Shown here in pieces: positions 26,399-33,742 of a stretch of DNA of 64,000 bases. The notes beneath the pieces were generated by a model that worked only from the letters and a program-made list of their open reading frames with translations, searched no databases and had not been told where the DNA came from. This DNA comes from a virus. Positions within the stretch are counted from its first letter, which is position 1, and each line of letters begins with the position of its first letter. A program made the translations under genes and the position numbers. The stretch lies in the IMG/VR virus record IMGVR_UViG_3300029267_005544, positions 62,001-126,000 of that record, one strand, 5' to 3'.

Positions 26399-27073
26399 AT
26401 GAATAAAGAAGCAAAAGCCGCTCAGGCGATATTAGGTTTTTTGAGAAAATCAGCCCCATATGCTGCGGCAGGATTGGCAGGTGCTGGTGCCGGTAGCGTC
26501 GCCGGACATCGTTTTGGAGTTCGTGCTGGTGCTGAAAGGATGGGGAATGAAATGGCAACCGCATTCTCTGAAGCAAACACAAAAGAAAACAAAGCTATTA
26601 TCGACTCATTTAAAGCATTTAATAAAAAGGAAAATGCTATCCTTGCAAATCAGTATCTCAGACGCGGCATAAATATGGGGTACAGTATGGCTACGGCAAA
26701 ACCAGATAAGGGTGTAAGCAAAACTGCGTCTGATATTGCAGAAAAAGCGTTTTATGATGAGCTTGAAAAGCTTGGTTTTAGCATGGGTGCGCTAAAGGAT
26801 GTTGGTGCAAAAGCTATTAAATCTTTAGGAAATTCATTTTCAAGACTTGGTAAAAATATCCATTATTCAGGCTCAAATCTAAAATCTGCATTTAGGTCAG
26901 CTGATGGCCAAGCAAAACGCATGTATTTAAAATCTGCTAAATCACACATGAAAGATGCAGTAACTAAAAGTCCGTTGGCTGCAAGTATTATCGGCGGTAC
27001 GACATTAGCTGGTGGCGGCTACTATCTTGGGAAAAATCGACCAAAAAGAACTGTTGTAGATTATAGGTATTAA
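26399..27073 (+). CDS. Gly-zipper protein with internal AFYDELEKLGF motif
   Basis: 224 residues, with AAAGGAAG before the ATG. Two hydrophobic small-residue segments flank the protein (YAAAGLAGAGAGSVAGHRFG near residue 22 and LAASIIGGTTLAGGGYYLGK near 195). Between them lies SKTASDIAEKAFYDELEKLG, the motif shared with the leftward late genes. It is transcribed divergently from the terminase unit. Likely a minor virion or envelope-interacting protein. Confidence 0.55.
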   Translation: MNKEAKAAQAILGFLRKSAPYAAAGLAGAGAGSVAGHRFGVRAGAERMGNEMATAFSEANTKENKAIIDSFKAFNKKENAILANQYLRRGINMGYSMATAKPDKGVSKTASDIAEKAFYDELEKLGFSMGALKDVGAKAIKSLGNSFSRLGKNIHYSGSNLKSAFRSADGQAKRMYLKSAKSHMKDAVTKSPLAASIIGGTTLAGGGYYLGKNRPKRTVVDYRY

Positions 27074-27075
27074 AA

Positions 27076-27339
27076 ATGATTCCAATATCAGTAAAAAGCT
27101 TCCAGGGCTGTCTCGAGAAGATAGCCCTGTCAGTCACTCGCACTATGCACAGCGAGCGTGAGAACGCAGATCTACAGCCTCTCAGTAAAGATAGGCGTTC
27201 TATTAGCACTCCGCAGGATTTACCTTTCTCAAAAAAAATGACCAGAACAAATATCAGTAGAAGTCATCTTGAAGATAAAAGAATGACTCATCACCATTTG
27301 AGAAAGAATCGTATTCGTAGTAGTTATTTTCGATATTAA
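27076..27339 (+). CDS. Small basic protein, doubtful
   Basis: 87 residues, three bases after the previous stop, with no good ribosome site. It starts MIPISVKSFQGCLEKIALSV, which again contains LEKIA; the rest is Arg/Ser/His-rich and low in hydrophobics. Coupled translation and the motif support it, while the odd composition speaks against it. Confidence 0.35.
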   Translation: MIPISVKSFQGCLEKIALSVTRTMHSERENADLQPLSKDRRSISTPQDLPFSKKMTRTNISRSHLEDKRMTHHHLRKNRIRSSYFRY

Positions 27340-27407
27340 CATGTAATAACAATATTGTAGAGAGATTCTATTGGCTTTCTGTGCTAACAGAACTCTTAAT
27401 ATTTTTT

Positions 27408-27439
27408 GGATCGGAATGAAAAACCGGTCCACTTTTTTT
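27408..27439 (+). terminator. Intrinsic terminator before the DHH/RT cassette
   Basis: GGATCGG and CCGGTCC pair (one wobble) around AATGAAAAA and are followed by ACTTTTTTT. It ends the 26399-27339 unit. The cassette gene starts 24 bases beyond. Confidence 0.75.
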
Positions 27440-27462
27440 ACCCATTTTAAAAAGGAGTACTG

Positions 27463-28578
27463 ATGAAGAATAGGACGGTACATCTTTTCTTTCATGATGA
27501 TGTTGACGGAATTGTATCAGCAGCAATGATAATGAAAGGCTTTTTCAATGATCATGTTTATCGGCTTTATCCAGTAAAGTCCTCTATGAGAGGGGAGAAG
27601 TTTGACACCACCATCAAAAATCTACGCAAAGAAGCTCCGGAAGATGCCATTATAATAGTTGATTATCAGCACCATGCAGATGCTGATTTGTGGATTGATC
27701 ACCATTATAATCCTGACCTCGGTGAAAATGAATTGAAAAATGGAAATTTATTTTACAATTCAAAAGTAAAATCTGCTGCAAGGGTTATATATAATTGGTT
27801 TGAAAGCAATTCTGTATTAAAGGGCGCTGTGAATCAACATATCGTTGATATTGTAGATATGATTGATAGTGCTGGTTACAAAGATATCGATTATATATTC
27901 TCCAGCACCGAGCCACTTATGATTCTTAAGGCTTACCTGGAACGCCTGTCAATTTATGTCGATTCTACTTATTGCAGAATAGTTGAATTAATTTATCATT
28001 ATGATTTCGATATTGATAAAGTGTTATTTACGCTAAATATCGATAATAACATTATTGATGAATTGAGAAAGTCAGCTAATGCTATTGGAAAGGCTATGGT
28101 TGTTAATGGTGTAATGGGTGTAACTGAGATGAATCGCTTATACGCATACCCAAGATATTCAGAATATTTTGTAAAGCCTGATTTAATGTATTGTATCAGA
28201 GTTGTTCATTTGGGTGGTGACCGCGTCCAAATGGATGTTGGATATAATAAATGGCAAGATAAACCGTGTAAAGTACATATTGGTAAATTACTTGGTAGCC
28301 TTGAATATGCTATAAGTGGAGGTGGTCATTTTACTGTTGGTGGTGCGATAATCATAGAAAATGATATTGAGCGATTTATTGATGATATGTGCGTTCAGTT
28401 TAATGGTTCGGAGGACAGTATGGAAAAATATTCTGTTGATAAAACAGATCCTGTTGAGAAAAAATCTGATGAATTAATTAAAACCGGTGACGCTAAAACA
28501 AAAGCCGATGCCAGGAGCAAAGTAACATCAAAATTGGAAGGAGGAGATTCAGAACGTGTTCAAAGCGGGGACGTCTAA
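27463..28578 (+). CDS. DHH/DHHA1-family phosphoesterase
   Basis: 371 residues, with AAAAAGGAG before the ATG. It shows HDDVDGIVSAAM (11-22, in place of the usual H-D-DG start), VDYQHH near 70, WIDHHYNPD (the DHH signature) near 78, and GGGHFTVGG near 287 for the DHHA1 substrate site. Relatives are nanoRNases, pAp phosphatases and RecJ nucleases, which use two metal ions to cut short nucleic acids or nucleotides. A Lys/Glu-rich tail follows. The end overlaps the reverse transcriptase start by 23 bases, so the two are coupled. In this context it could process or oppose the RT product; that role is inferred. Confidence 0.8.
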   Translation: MKNRTVHLFFHDDVDGIVSAAMIMKGFFNDHVYRLYPVKSSMRGEKFDTTIKNLRKEAPEDAIIIVDYQHHADADLWIDHHYNPDLGENELKNGNLFYNSKVKSAARVIYNWFESNSVLKGAVNQHIVDIVDMIDSAGYKDIDYIFSSTEPLMILKAYLERLSIYVDSTYCRIVELIYHYDFDIDKVLFTLNIDNNIIDELRKSANAIGKAMVVNGVMGVTEMNRLYAYPRYSEYFVKPDLMYCIRVVHLGGDRVQMDVGYNKWQDKPCKVHIGKLLGSLEYAISGGGHFTVGGAIIIENDIERFIDDMCVQFNGSEDSMEKYSVDKTDPVEKKSDELIKTGDAKTKADARSKVTSKLEGGDSERVQSGDV

Positions 28579-29626
28579 TTTCGACCTCAAACAGGTTCTA
28601 GGTGCAGAGCTAGAAACAGTCGATGAAATAATCGCTAATAAAGAAAATCATATTGAGCGAATATCAATTCCAAAAAAAAGCGGGGGCAAAAGAAATATTA
28701 TAGCCCCCGACCCGCAATTAAAATATATTCAAAAAAGTATATATTGGCGTGTATTCAGAAGGTATAAAGCTGACTCATCAGCTCACGGATTTGTTTCAAA
28801 AAGAGGAATCGTTACAAATGCCGATTGCCATGTTGGAGCCAAATGTCTTGGAAAAATAGATATTAAAGATTTTTTTGATTCAATATCTATTGACCATTTA
28901 AAAAATTGTCTTTTTGGAAATAAACATATCTGCAGATATTGCAAGCATTATGAAAGAATGCTTGATGGAAGATGCAATCCATCATTGTATCACAATAAAA
29001 CCCAAGTTTTTGATTTCAAATGTGAAGAAATTAAAGCAGTACATATACCTGAATATTGCGAAGAAACAGGATACATTTCATTATTTAATAGAATTATAGA
29101 ACTTTGCACTTTTGAAGGATTTACCGCGCAAGGATTCCCGACATCCCCTATGCTTGCCAATATAGTAATGCGCGGATTCGATAAATCAATGAAAGAATTC
29201 TGTACCACAGAAGGAATTGCATACACAAGATATGCAGACGATCTTGCTTTCAGCAGTCATAATTTGACAAAATTCGAACTGAAAAAGAAAATAAAACAAA
29301 AAGCCTATCAATTATTATGGGCTTATGGATTTACTCCAAATAAAAAGAAAACTATATGGAAATCAAGCGCCGGCCGACTTAAAATATGCGGTGTGGTAGT
29401 GAATGTTAAAAAATCAGTACAACGTAGAGATGTACATAAATTCAGAGCAGAAGTACATCATGCTACAGTAAAAAATGCTGATAAAACAACAAAAGGGGAT
29501 TTGAGAAAATTAAAGGGATGGGCATCATTTTTAATGTCCATAGATCCTGTAAAGGGTAAAAAATACATGAATCAGCTTCTCAAGTTTGAAGCAGATAAAT
29601 TTTCCATAAAATCAAAAGGAATATAA
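28556..29626 (+). CDS. Retron-like reverse transcriptase
   Basis: 356 residues, GTG start after AAGGAGGAG. Motifs: HGFVSKRGIVTNADCH (77-92), which includes the NAxxH of retron region X; motif A KIDIKDFFDSI (100-110); AQGFPTSPMLANIV (191-204); the catalytic YADD (226-229); and ICGVVVN (277-283), corresponding to the VTG of region Y. A cysteine cluster (C126, C129, C140, C156) is inserted between motif A and the QGFPTSP motif. Length and motifs fit stand-alone retron RTs and not group II introns, which are longer and carry maturase domains. It is followed at once by an RNase H gene and then a structured RNA. The retron assignment is a strong inference; msDNA production is untested. Confidence 0.85.
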   Translation: MFKAGTSNFDLKQVLGAELETVDEIIANKENHIERISIPKKSGGKRNIIAPDPQLKYIQKSIYWRVFRRYKADSSAHGFVSKRGIVTNADCHVGAKCLGKIDIKDFFDSISIDHLKNCLFGNKHICRYCKHYERMLDGRCNPSLYHNKTQVFDFKCEEIKAVHIPEYCEETGYISLFNRIIELCTFEGFTAQGFPTSPMLANIVMRGFDKSMKEFCTTEGIAYTRYADDLAFSSHNLTKFELKKKIKQKAYQLLWAYGFTPNKKKTIWKSSAGRLKICGVVVNVKKSVQRRDVHKFRAEVHHATVKNADKTTKGDLRKLKGWASFLMSIDPVKGKKYMNQLLKFEADKFSIKSKGI

Positions 29627-29632
29627 TAAATA

Positions 29633-30136
29633 GTGGAATTTATGATATATACAGACGGGGGTTGTTCAGGAAACCAAAGAGGCGCTAACTGTCCGGGCGG
29701 ATATGGTTATATAATCATTGATGCTGGAAATAATATATTGCGTCGTGGTGGTGGTTATCGAATCAATGTTACCAATAACCAGATGGAATTAATGGCTGTT
29801 ATTCAAGGAATGAGGGCTTTAAAAAAGCTTCTGGATCAAGAATATGGTGGTGCTAAAAACCACTCATGTTTAATAAGGCCTGATTCTAAATATGTTTCAG
29901 ACAATTACGAAGAATACTTACCTACATGGAAGAGAAATGGTTGGAGAAAGTCAAACAGAAAACCAGTTCTTAATGTTGCGTTATGGAAAAAGCTGGATGC
30001 TTTGACCCCCGAATTTAAAGCATTCAAATTTAGTTGGGTCAAGGGTCATGCCCGAAGCAAGTTTAATAATATGGCTGACGGTATTGCTCAGGACAAAATT
30101 AAAGAAGCAAAAGAATCCATAATCAATTCTGTGTAG
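29633..30136 (+). CDS. rnhA: Ribonuclease HI
   Basis: 167 residues. Acidic active-site residues are in place: D8 (IYTDGGCSGN), E52 (NNQMELMAVI), D84 (RPDSKYV) and D149 (NNMADG), with the histidine in WVKGHARS. YLPTWKRNGWR is typical of the family. It cuts the RNA strand of RNA-DNA hybrids. The start may be GTG 29633 or ATG 29642; neither has a strong site. It follows the RT by 6 bases. Retrons normally need host RNase H to trim the template, so a phage-encoded copy here makes functional sense. Confidence 0.88.
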   Translation: MEFMIYTDGGCSGNQRGANCPGGYGYIIIDAGNNILRRGGGYRINVTNNQMELMAVIQGMRALKKLLDQEYGGAKNHSCLIRPDSKYVSDNYEEYLPTWKRNGWRKSNRKPVLNVALWKKLDALTPEFKAFKFSWVKGHARSKFNNMADGIAQDKIKEAKESIINSV

Positions 30137-30144
30137 GAGGAGCA

Positions 30145-30321
30145 ATGAAAAAAGATGAAAATGGTCAAGAGAAACATAATGCTCTGGTGGCAAAATTTAA
30201 TCTTGCGGTTGATGCTGTATCATCATTTGCAAAAGGAATTTTTCCTTTTACAGTAAGGCTTGTAGTCGGCTTAAAAGATATATTTCATAAAAATGAAAAA
30301 TCGCCTGAATCTAAAAATTAA
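30145..30321 (+). CDS. Small amphipathic protein at the end of the RT operon
   Basis: 58 residues, with TAGGAGGAGC before the ATG at 30145. A hydrophobic middle (AVDAVSSFAKGIFPFTVRLV, then VGLK) lies between charged ends. It could bind or insert in a membrane. It ends 11 bases before the structured RNA. In known retrons small or membrane proteins can be effectors; here that is only a possibility. Confidence 0.6.
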   Translation: MKKDENGQEKHNALVAKFNLAVDAVSSFAKGIFPFTVRLVVGLKDIFHKNEKSPESKN

Positions 30322-30329
30322 CTATTGTG
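30318..30329 (+). promoter_or_regulatory. Candidate promoter motif before the structured RNA
   Basis: TTAACTATTGTG ends 3 bases before the 5' arm of the RNA at 30333. The same core appears before 33743, 50006 and 61874. This placement suits a start site at the first pairing arm. Inferred. Confidence 0.35.
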
Positions 30330-30332
30330 AAA

Positions 30333-30588
30333 GGAGAGAGTAAAATCTCTCACCTGAAACGATTCGTTTTGGGGGGTGAGTAATAAATGGTGCGGGCTTT
30401 TATCTCTCTTCAAGTTGAAGAGAGTATAAAATCCGAGTCAATCTCCGCCTGGTCACAGACCCGACACCACAACGTGTCGGGTCTGTGCGGGCCAGGCTTG
30501 GTGAGAACCAGCCTGGCCCCCGACCCCAGTCAGGTTCTGTTCCACAATAAGTTAATTGGAAACTCTCTCCCGACCAGAGGGTTTTTTT
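30333..30588 (+). ncRNA. Candidate retron msr-msd RNA
   Basis: No convincing gene lies here, but the fold is rich. The ends pair: GGAGAGAGT (30333-30341) with ACTCTCTCC (30562-30570), like retron a1/a2 arms. Inside are an 8-bp hairpin (30404-30411 with 30417-30424), a 13-bp perfect hairpin (30455-30467 with 30474-30486) extended by GCCTGGTC (30447-30454) pairing with GGCCAGGC (30490-30497), and a rival hairpin in which GGCCAGGC pairs with GCCTGGCC (30511-30518). A weak terminator-like end (AGAGGG then seven T) closes at 30588. Unlike most retrons, the RNA lies downstream of the RT gene. The assignment rests on position beside a retron-like RT and on the closing arms. Confidence 0.6.
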
Positions 30589-30632
30589 AGCTATTAGAAG
30601 TTATTCTGATATGTAATATGGTATAACTATAA

Positions 30633-30696
30633 TAACCTGTAACTCAGGGGAAGAGTGCTGGAAACAGAAGTCGGAGGTTCGAGTCCTCTCAGGTTT
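30633..30696 (+). ncRNA. tRNA-like element without an anticodon arm
   Basis: The sequence folds as a tRNA in all but the middle: a 7-base acceptor arm (TAACCTG with CAGGTTT, one terminal mismatch), TA at positions 8-9, a 4-bp D stem (ACTC/GAGT) with loop AGGGGAA, and a 5-bp T stem (GGAGG/CCTCT) with loop TTCGAGT. Where the 17-base anticodon arm should be there is only CTG-GAAA-CAG, a 3-bp stem with a GNRA tetraloop. It cannot decode. No CCA is encoded. It could be a decayed tRNA or a tRNA mimic. Confidence 0.6.
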
Positions 30697-30710
30697 TTTT
30701 TATCTATAAT

Positions 30711-30740
30711 AAAAAAAAGCCCGGGGCATCACTCCCGGGC
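30711..30740 (-). terminator. Intrinsic terminator of the leftward unit ending at 30774
   Basis: On the minus strand GCCCGGGAGTGATGCCCCGGGC forms an 8-bp GC stem followed by eight T residues. It lies 33 bases past the stop of the 733-residue gene and faces the rightward RNA region. Confidence 0.88.
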
Positions 30741-30773
30741 AACACATCACACATCCGCTTTCTATGAATAAGG

Positions 30774-32975
30774 CTATTCAATAGCAAGTTTTATTTCTTC
30801 AAGATTCTCTATTACCGTTTCAAGCCCATCCATTGCTTTTTTTACAGCGCCATCATCAACAGTGCTTAATCCCATTCTTGAAGCAACCAAAAGCTCAGCA
30901 AGATCTCCAGAGACCTTTTTCATTTCACGCACATTTTCAATATATCCATTAAGATTATCTTCGTTAATGAAATTTAATGACAAAACAACGTCTACCGCTT
31001 CAGGGTCATCAAGCACACTTGCTTCTTTAATCAGATTAATCCTCAAATTAGAACATTCATCTCTGATAATTTGTTTTATTTTTGCCATTTTATCAAGATG
31101 CTTTATAACCCCAGTGTCAATATAATCGTTATTTACACCATATATAATTACTTTTTTATTTTTATTGTCGGTATTAGCATATTTTTCCAAAGCTGTTTTC
31201 ATTGCTTTTGCTGAATCATCATGTCCCATTCCCATTATAGCTAACGCTTTATATGTTTGATCTGTTGTTAACGGATTTCCATTAAGATGGGCAACTTTAT
31301 TTAATGGTTCGAATGGATCCCCCGCTATACAATACCCACCATCTTTAACATATAAAGCCACTTTATTAATATTGGCATCTTCATATATTTTCTGGATTGA
31401 TTTTGATGGGCGTAAAAAATCTTCTCTATTAAGACATTTCATCATTGATGCATTTATAACAAGAGAACCTTCCGGAATGAGAAATATTTTATTAACTTTA
31501 CCCAATATCATTTTATAAACAGGATCAAGAACAGTTTTAACACGTTGTACAGATGCAACGTTGGCAGGTATTATAGCCTCTTCTCTTGATACATATACAT
31601 TTGAATTATTTACCCTGTATTTTCTAAATTTTCGACCAAATGAAAGGCATTCAAATGCATCATCGGCACCATATATTATCAAAAGATTTTGTCCGTATCT
31701 GCTAGAAGGAACTTCACCATAATACCCATCATCTTTTTTTCCCTGATCCATAATCTGTTGCATTTCTTTATGTACCGCTAAGAAATTTTTATCTGATCCA
31801 TCATTTTTATTTTCAGGATCAATATTTATTAAATCGTCAGTAACCCTTTTCGCAAGATACTGGATTGCTTTTTGAAGCGCCCCTTCTTGAGTTAACACAT
31901 TAGAGCCATAGAAGCCTATTCCAGTACGATTATAATCATCATATTTGCAGTAATATTTTCCGTCAAGCGATATAAAAATTTGATTACGCCTTTGACGTTC
32001 GTTTTTCTTTTCTGTATTTTTATCAACAGGATAGCATGTCTCAGGTTCATCAAATCTTTGGTTTAAATCATAACTATCAGTCATATCAAGAATAATTCCT
32101 GATAACGGTTTTCCAGTTGTACTTGCCAGAAAGCGACTGGCCATATTTTTACCACTTTCAATAAAATCCTCCATTGATGGATATTCATACATTCTTAACT
32201 CACAAACAGTAGGAGCAATCATAGGTTTCAATTGATTAACATCAATAAATTGTGAATCAAGAATGGTAACTGCGCGCTTTGCTTTGACTACTTTATAAGT
32301 ATCAAGTATACCATCTTTATGATCATCACCAATTATCCTATTATGCCTGTTTAATTCTATAATATTACCAACCAAGTCGCCAGTATTGTCAATAAAATTT
32401 TTACCAACATTTTCATCTGTTTCCATTTGCACAGCAAGTTTTTCAATAGCCTCTTTATCTGCTTTTATTGGCCATCCAGACATTTTTGCAAAATGAGGGT
32501 ATGCTGCGAGGTCCGGTACGTCTTGAATACTTACCGGCGTTTTAGGATAAATGCCACCAACTGGTTTTATTGCTTCAAAGGCCCCTCTTGGATATTTATT
32601 TTTTGGAGTTCCCAGTTGCTCTGACATAAGAACTTTTTTAATATTTTTCAAATTTGCAGCTACATATTTAGTCTTGTCCCCATCCCTATAGACAAAAATA
32701 TCAAACGGGCTTAATTGAAAATTTTTTACAATAACTGGAAAATTAATTTGCTTATTCTGATACCATACAGCAACACTCCCCTTTGCATACCCTTCGTTTT
32801 CATCTACATTTTTAACTATCACATCGGTACCAAACTCTTTTGGAAGATAGTTAATCTGTTCGAAAAACTGATCCAGTATTTCCTGATCCCATTCAGAAAT
32901 ATTTTTAGGCAACTCGTAAGTGCCAATTTTTTCAAATACCAATTGGTTTATTACTGATTCTTTTACTGTAACCAT
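30774..32975 (-). CDS. Large late protein of unknown function (733 aa)
   Basis: I start at ATG 32975 (MVTVKESVINQL), placed after AAGGAA; a start 57 bases upstream would overlap the previous gene and lacks a site. No family recognised. It has no signal peptide, membrane span or clear catalytic motif. Segments such as VIVKNFQLSPFDIFVYRDGD and SGIILDMTDSYDLN are mixed alpha/beta; the C-terminus (about 660-733) is helical. Two small paralogous virion-type proteins lie upstream in the same operon and a terminator lies downstream. Large size and late position suggest a structural or injected protein. Confidence 0.6.
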   Translation of the reverse strand: MVTVKESVINQLVFEKIGTYELPKNISEWDQEILDQFFEQINYLPKEFGTDVIVKNVDENEGYAKGSVAVWYQNKQINFPVIVKNFQLSPFDIFVYRDGDKTKYVAANLKNIKKVLMSEQLGTPKNKYPRGAFEAIKPVGGIYPKTPVSIQDVPDLAAYPHFAKMSGWPIKADKEAIEKLAVQMETDENVGKNFIDNTGDLVGNIIELNRHNRIIGDDHKDGILDTYKVVKAKRAVTILDSQFIDVNQLKPMIAPTVCELRMYEYPSMEDFIESGKNMASRFLASTTGKPLSGIILDMTDSYDLNQRFDEPETCYPVDKNTEKKNERQRRNQIFISLDGKYYCKYDDYNRTGIGFYGSNVLTQEGALQKAIQYLAKRVTDDLINIDPENKNDGSDKNFLAVHKEMQQIMDQGKKDDGYYGEVPSSRYGQNLLIIYGADDAFECLSFGRKFRKYRVNNSNVYVSREEAIIPANVASVQRVKTVLDPVYKMILGKVNKIFLIPEGSLVINASMMKCLNREDFLRPSKSIQKIYEDANINKVALYVKDGGYCIAGDPFEPLNKVAHLNGNPLTTDQTYKALAIMGMGHDDSAKAMKTALEKYANTDNKNKKVIIYGVNNDYIDTGVIKHLDKMAKIKQIIRDECSNLRINLIKEASVLDDPEAVDVVLSLNFINEDNLNGYIENVREMKKVSGDLAELLVASRMGLSTVDDGAVKKAMDGLETVIENLEEIKLAIE

Positions 32976-32989
32976 TTTTATTTCCTTGT

Positions 32990-33295
32990 TTATGTTTCGA
33001 TTACATTCGGTTTCAGGACTGAGTACATCCACTGCCCAACAGGACCTCCAGCAGTAACAGATGACGGAGGTACCGGCGGCGGAGCTATTCCTGCAGCAAA
33101 AGCTGATTGCATTATCGGACTAGATAAAGCAAGAGCTATACCATATGAAATTGCATTAGCAACCATCTCATTCCCATCTTCATAGGTTGCGCTATTCTGC
33201 TTTTTCATATACTCAATATTATCTTTAAGGAATTTTTCAATTTTTGGTTCTAAGTATTTCCCTAATGCTGAGACAGAAAATCTTATCTGTGACAT
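32990..33295 (-). CDS. Small virion-type protein, paralogue of the upstream gene product
   Basis: Start at ATG 33295 (MSQIRFSVSALG), 5 bases after GGGAG, giving 101 residues. Shares A-AI-YGIA-ALS-PI-QSAFAAGI and GGPVG with the gene at 33298-33576, so the two are tandem duplicates. The N-terminal half is helical, the end is Pro/Gly-rich. Function unknown; small proteins of this look occur in phage virion operons. Confidence 0.6.
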   Translation of the reverse strand: MSQIRFSVSALGKYLEPKIEKFLKDNIEYMKKQNSATYEDGNEMVANAISYGIALALSSPIMQSAFAAGIAPPPVPPSSVTAGGPVGQWMYSVLKPNVIET

Positions 33296-33297
33296 TA

Positions 33298-33576
33298 TTA
33301 CTCCCGGCAAGAATTACTCAAAGGTGAGTATATAAGATTTCCAACCGGGCCGCCAGCCGGTGGGCATATACCTGCTGCAAAAGCACTTTGGACAATAGGG
33401 TCTGAAAGAGCTTTTGCTATACCATAAGCAATAGCATGCGCCGTTGCTTTTGCACCGTCTTCTGGTGTAATATTGGTATCATTTTCCATAGCCCTCGCAT
33501 TGTCATTAAGAAATCTTTCGATATCTCCAACTATGGAATTACCAAGAGTTGATCGTGTTCTTCTTACTATTGGCAT
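33298..33576 (-). CDS. Small virion-type protein, paralogue of the downstream gene product
   Basis: 92 residues. Contains AHAIAYGIAKALSDPIVQSA then FAAGICPPAGGPVGNLIY, matching the next gene. It is the first gene of the leftward unit that ends at 30711, so a promoter should lie in 33577-33742; there an 8-bp inverted repeat (GAATTTCA/TGAAATTC, 33611-33640) is visible. Confidence 0.6.
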   Translation of the reverse strand: MPIVRRTRSTLGNSIVGDIERFLNDNARAMENDTNITPEDGAKATAHAIAYGIAKALSDPIVQSAFAAGICPPAGGPVGNLIYSPLSNSCRE

Positions 33577-33718
33577 AATAACCCTTATATAGTATACAAT
33601 ATAATTCAGCGAATTTCAAATTGCCAATTAGCTGAAATTCAAAAATATCTGGGATAATATCAATATAGAGCTTATATTTTAAAAATAAGCAATTGGTACA
33701 ATATTTCCCATCATTTTT

Positions 33719-33729
33719 TTAACTATTAC
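33719..33729 (+). promoter_or_regulatory. Candidate promoter motif before 33743
   Basis: TTAACTATTAC lies 14 bases before the ATG, with AAAAGGGG between. It matches the core seen at 30318, 49961 and 61828. If it is a promoter the leader would be very short. Confidence 0.3.
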
Positions 33730-33742
33730 AAAAGGGGTTTAT

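Noticed and set aside
28556-30588. Group II intron
   Set aside because: The RT is only 356 residues without maturase or endonuclease domains, and no domain V-like hairpin or interrupted gene is seen.
30387-30590. 67-codon rightward frame in the structured RNA
   Set aside because: It lies across strong hairpins, has no proper ribosome site and its sequence is explained by the inverted repeats.
30633-30696. Functional tRNA gene
   Set aside because: The anticodon arm is too short to hold a seven-base loop with an anticodon.
28556-30700. Diversity-generating retroelement
   Set aside because: The RT has the retron NAxxH and VTG-like blocks, and I see no template/variable repeat pair with A-specific changes near it.
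32976-33032. Upstream start for the 733-residue protein (adds MDVLSPETECN...)
   Set aside because: It lies inside the previous gene and has no ribosome site, whereas AAGGAA stands before the ATG at 32975.
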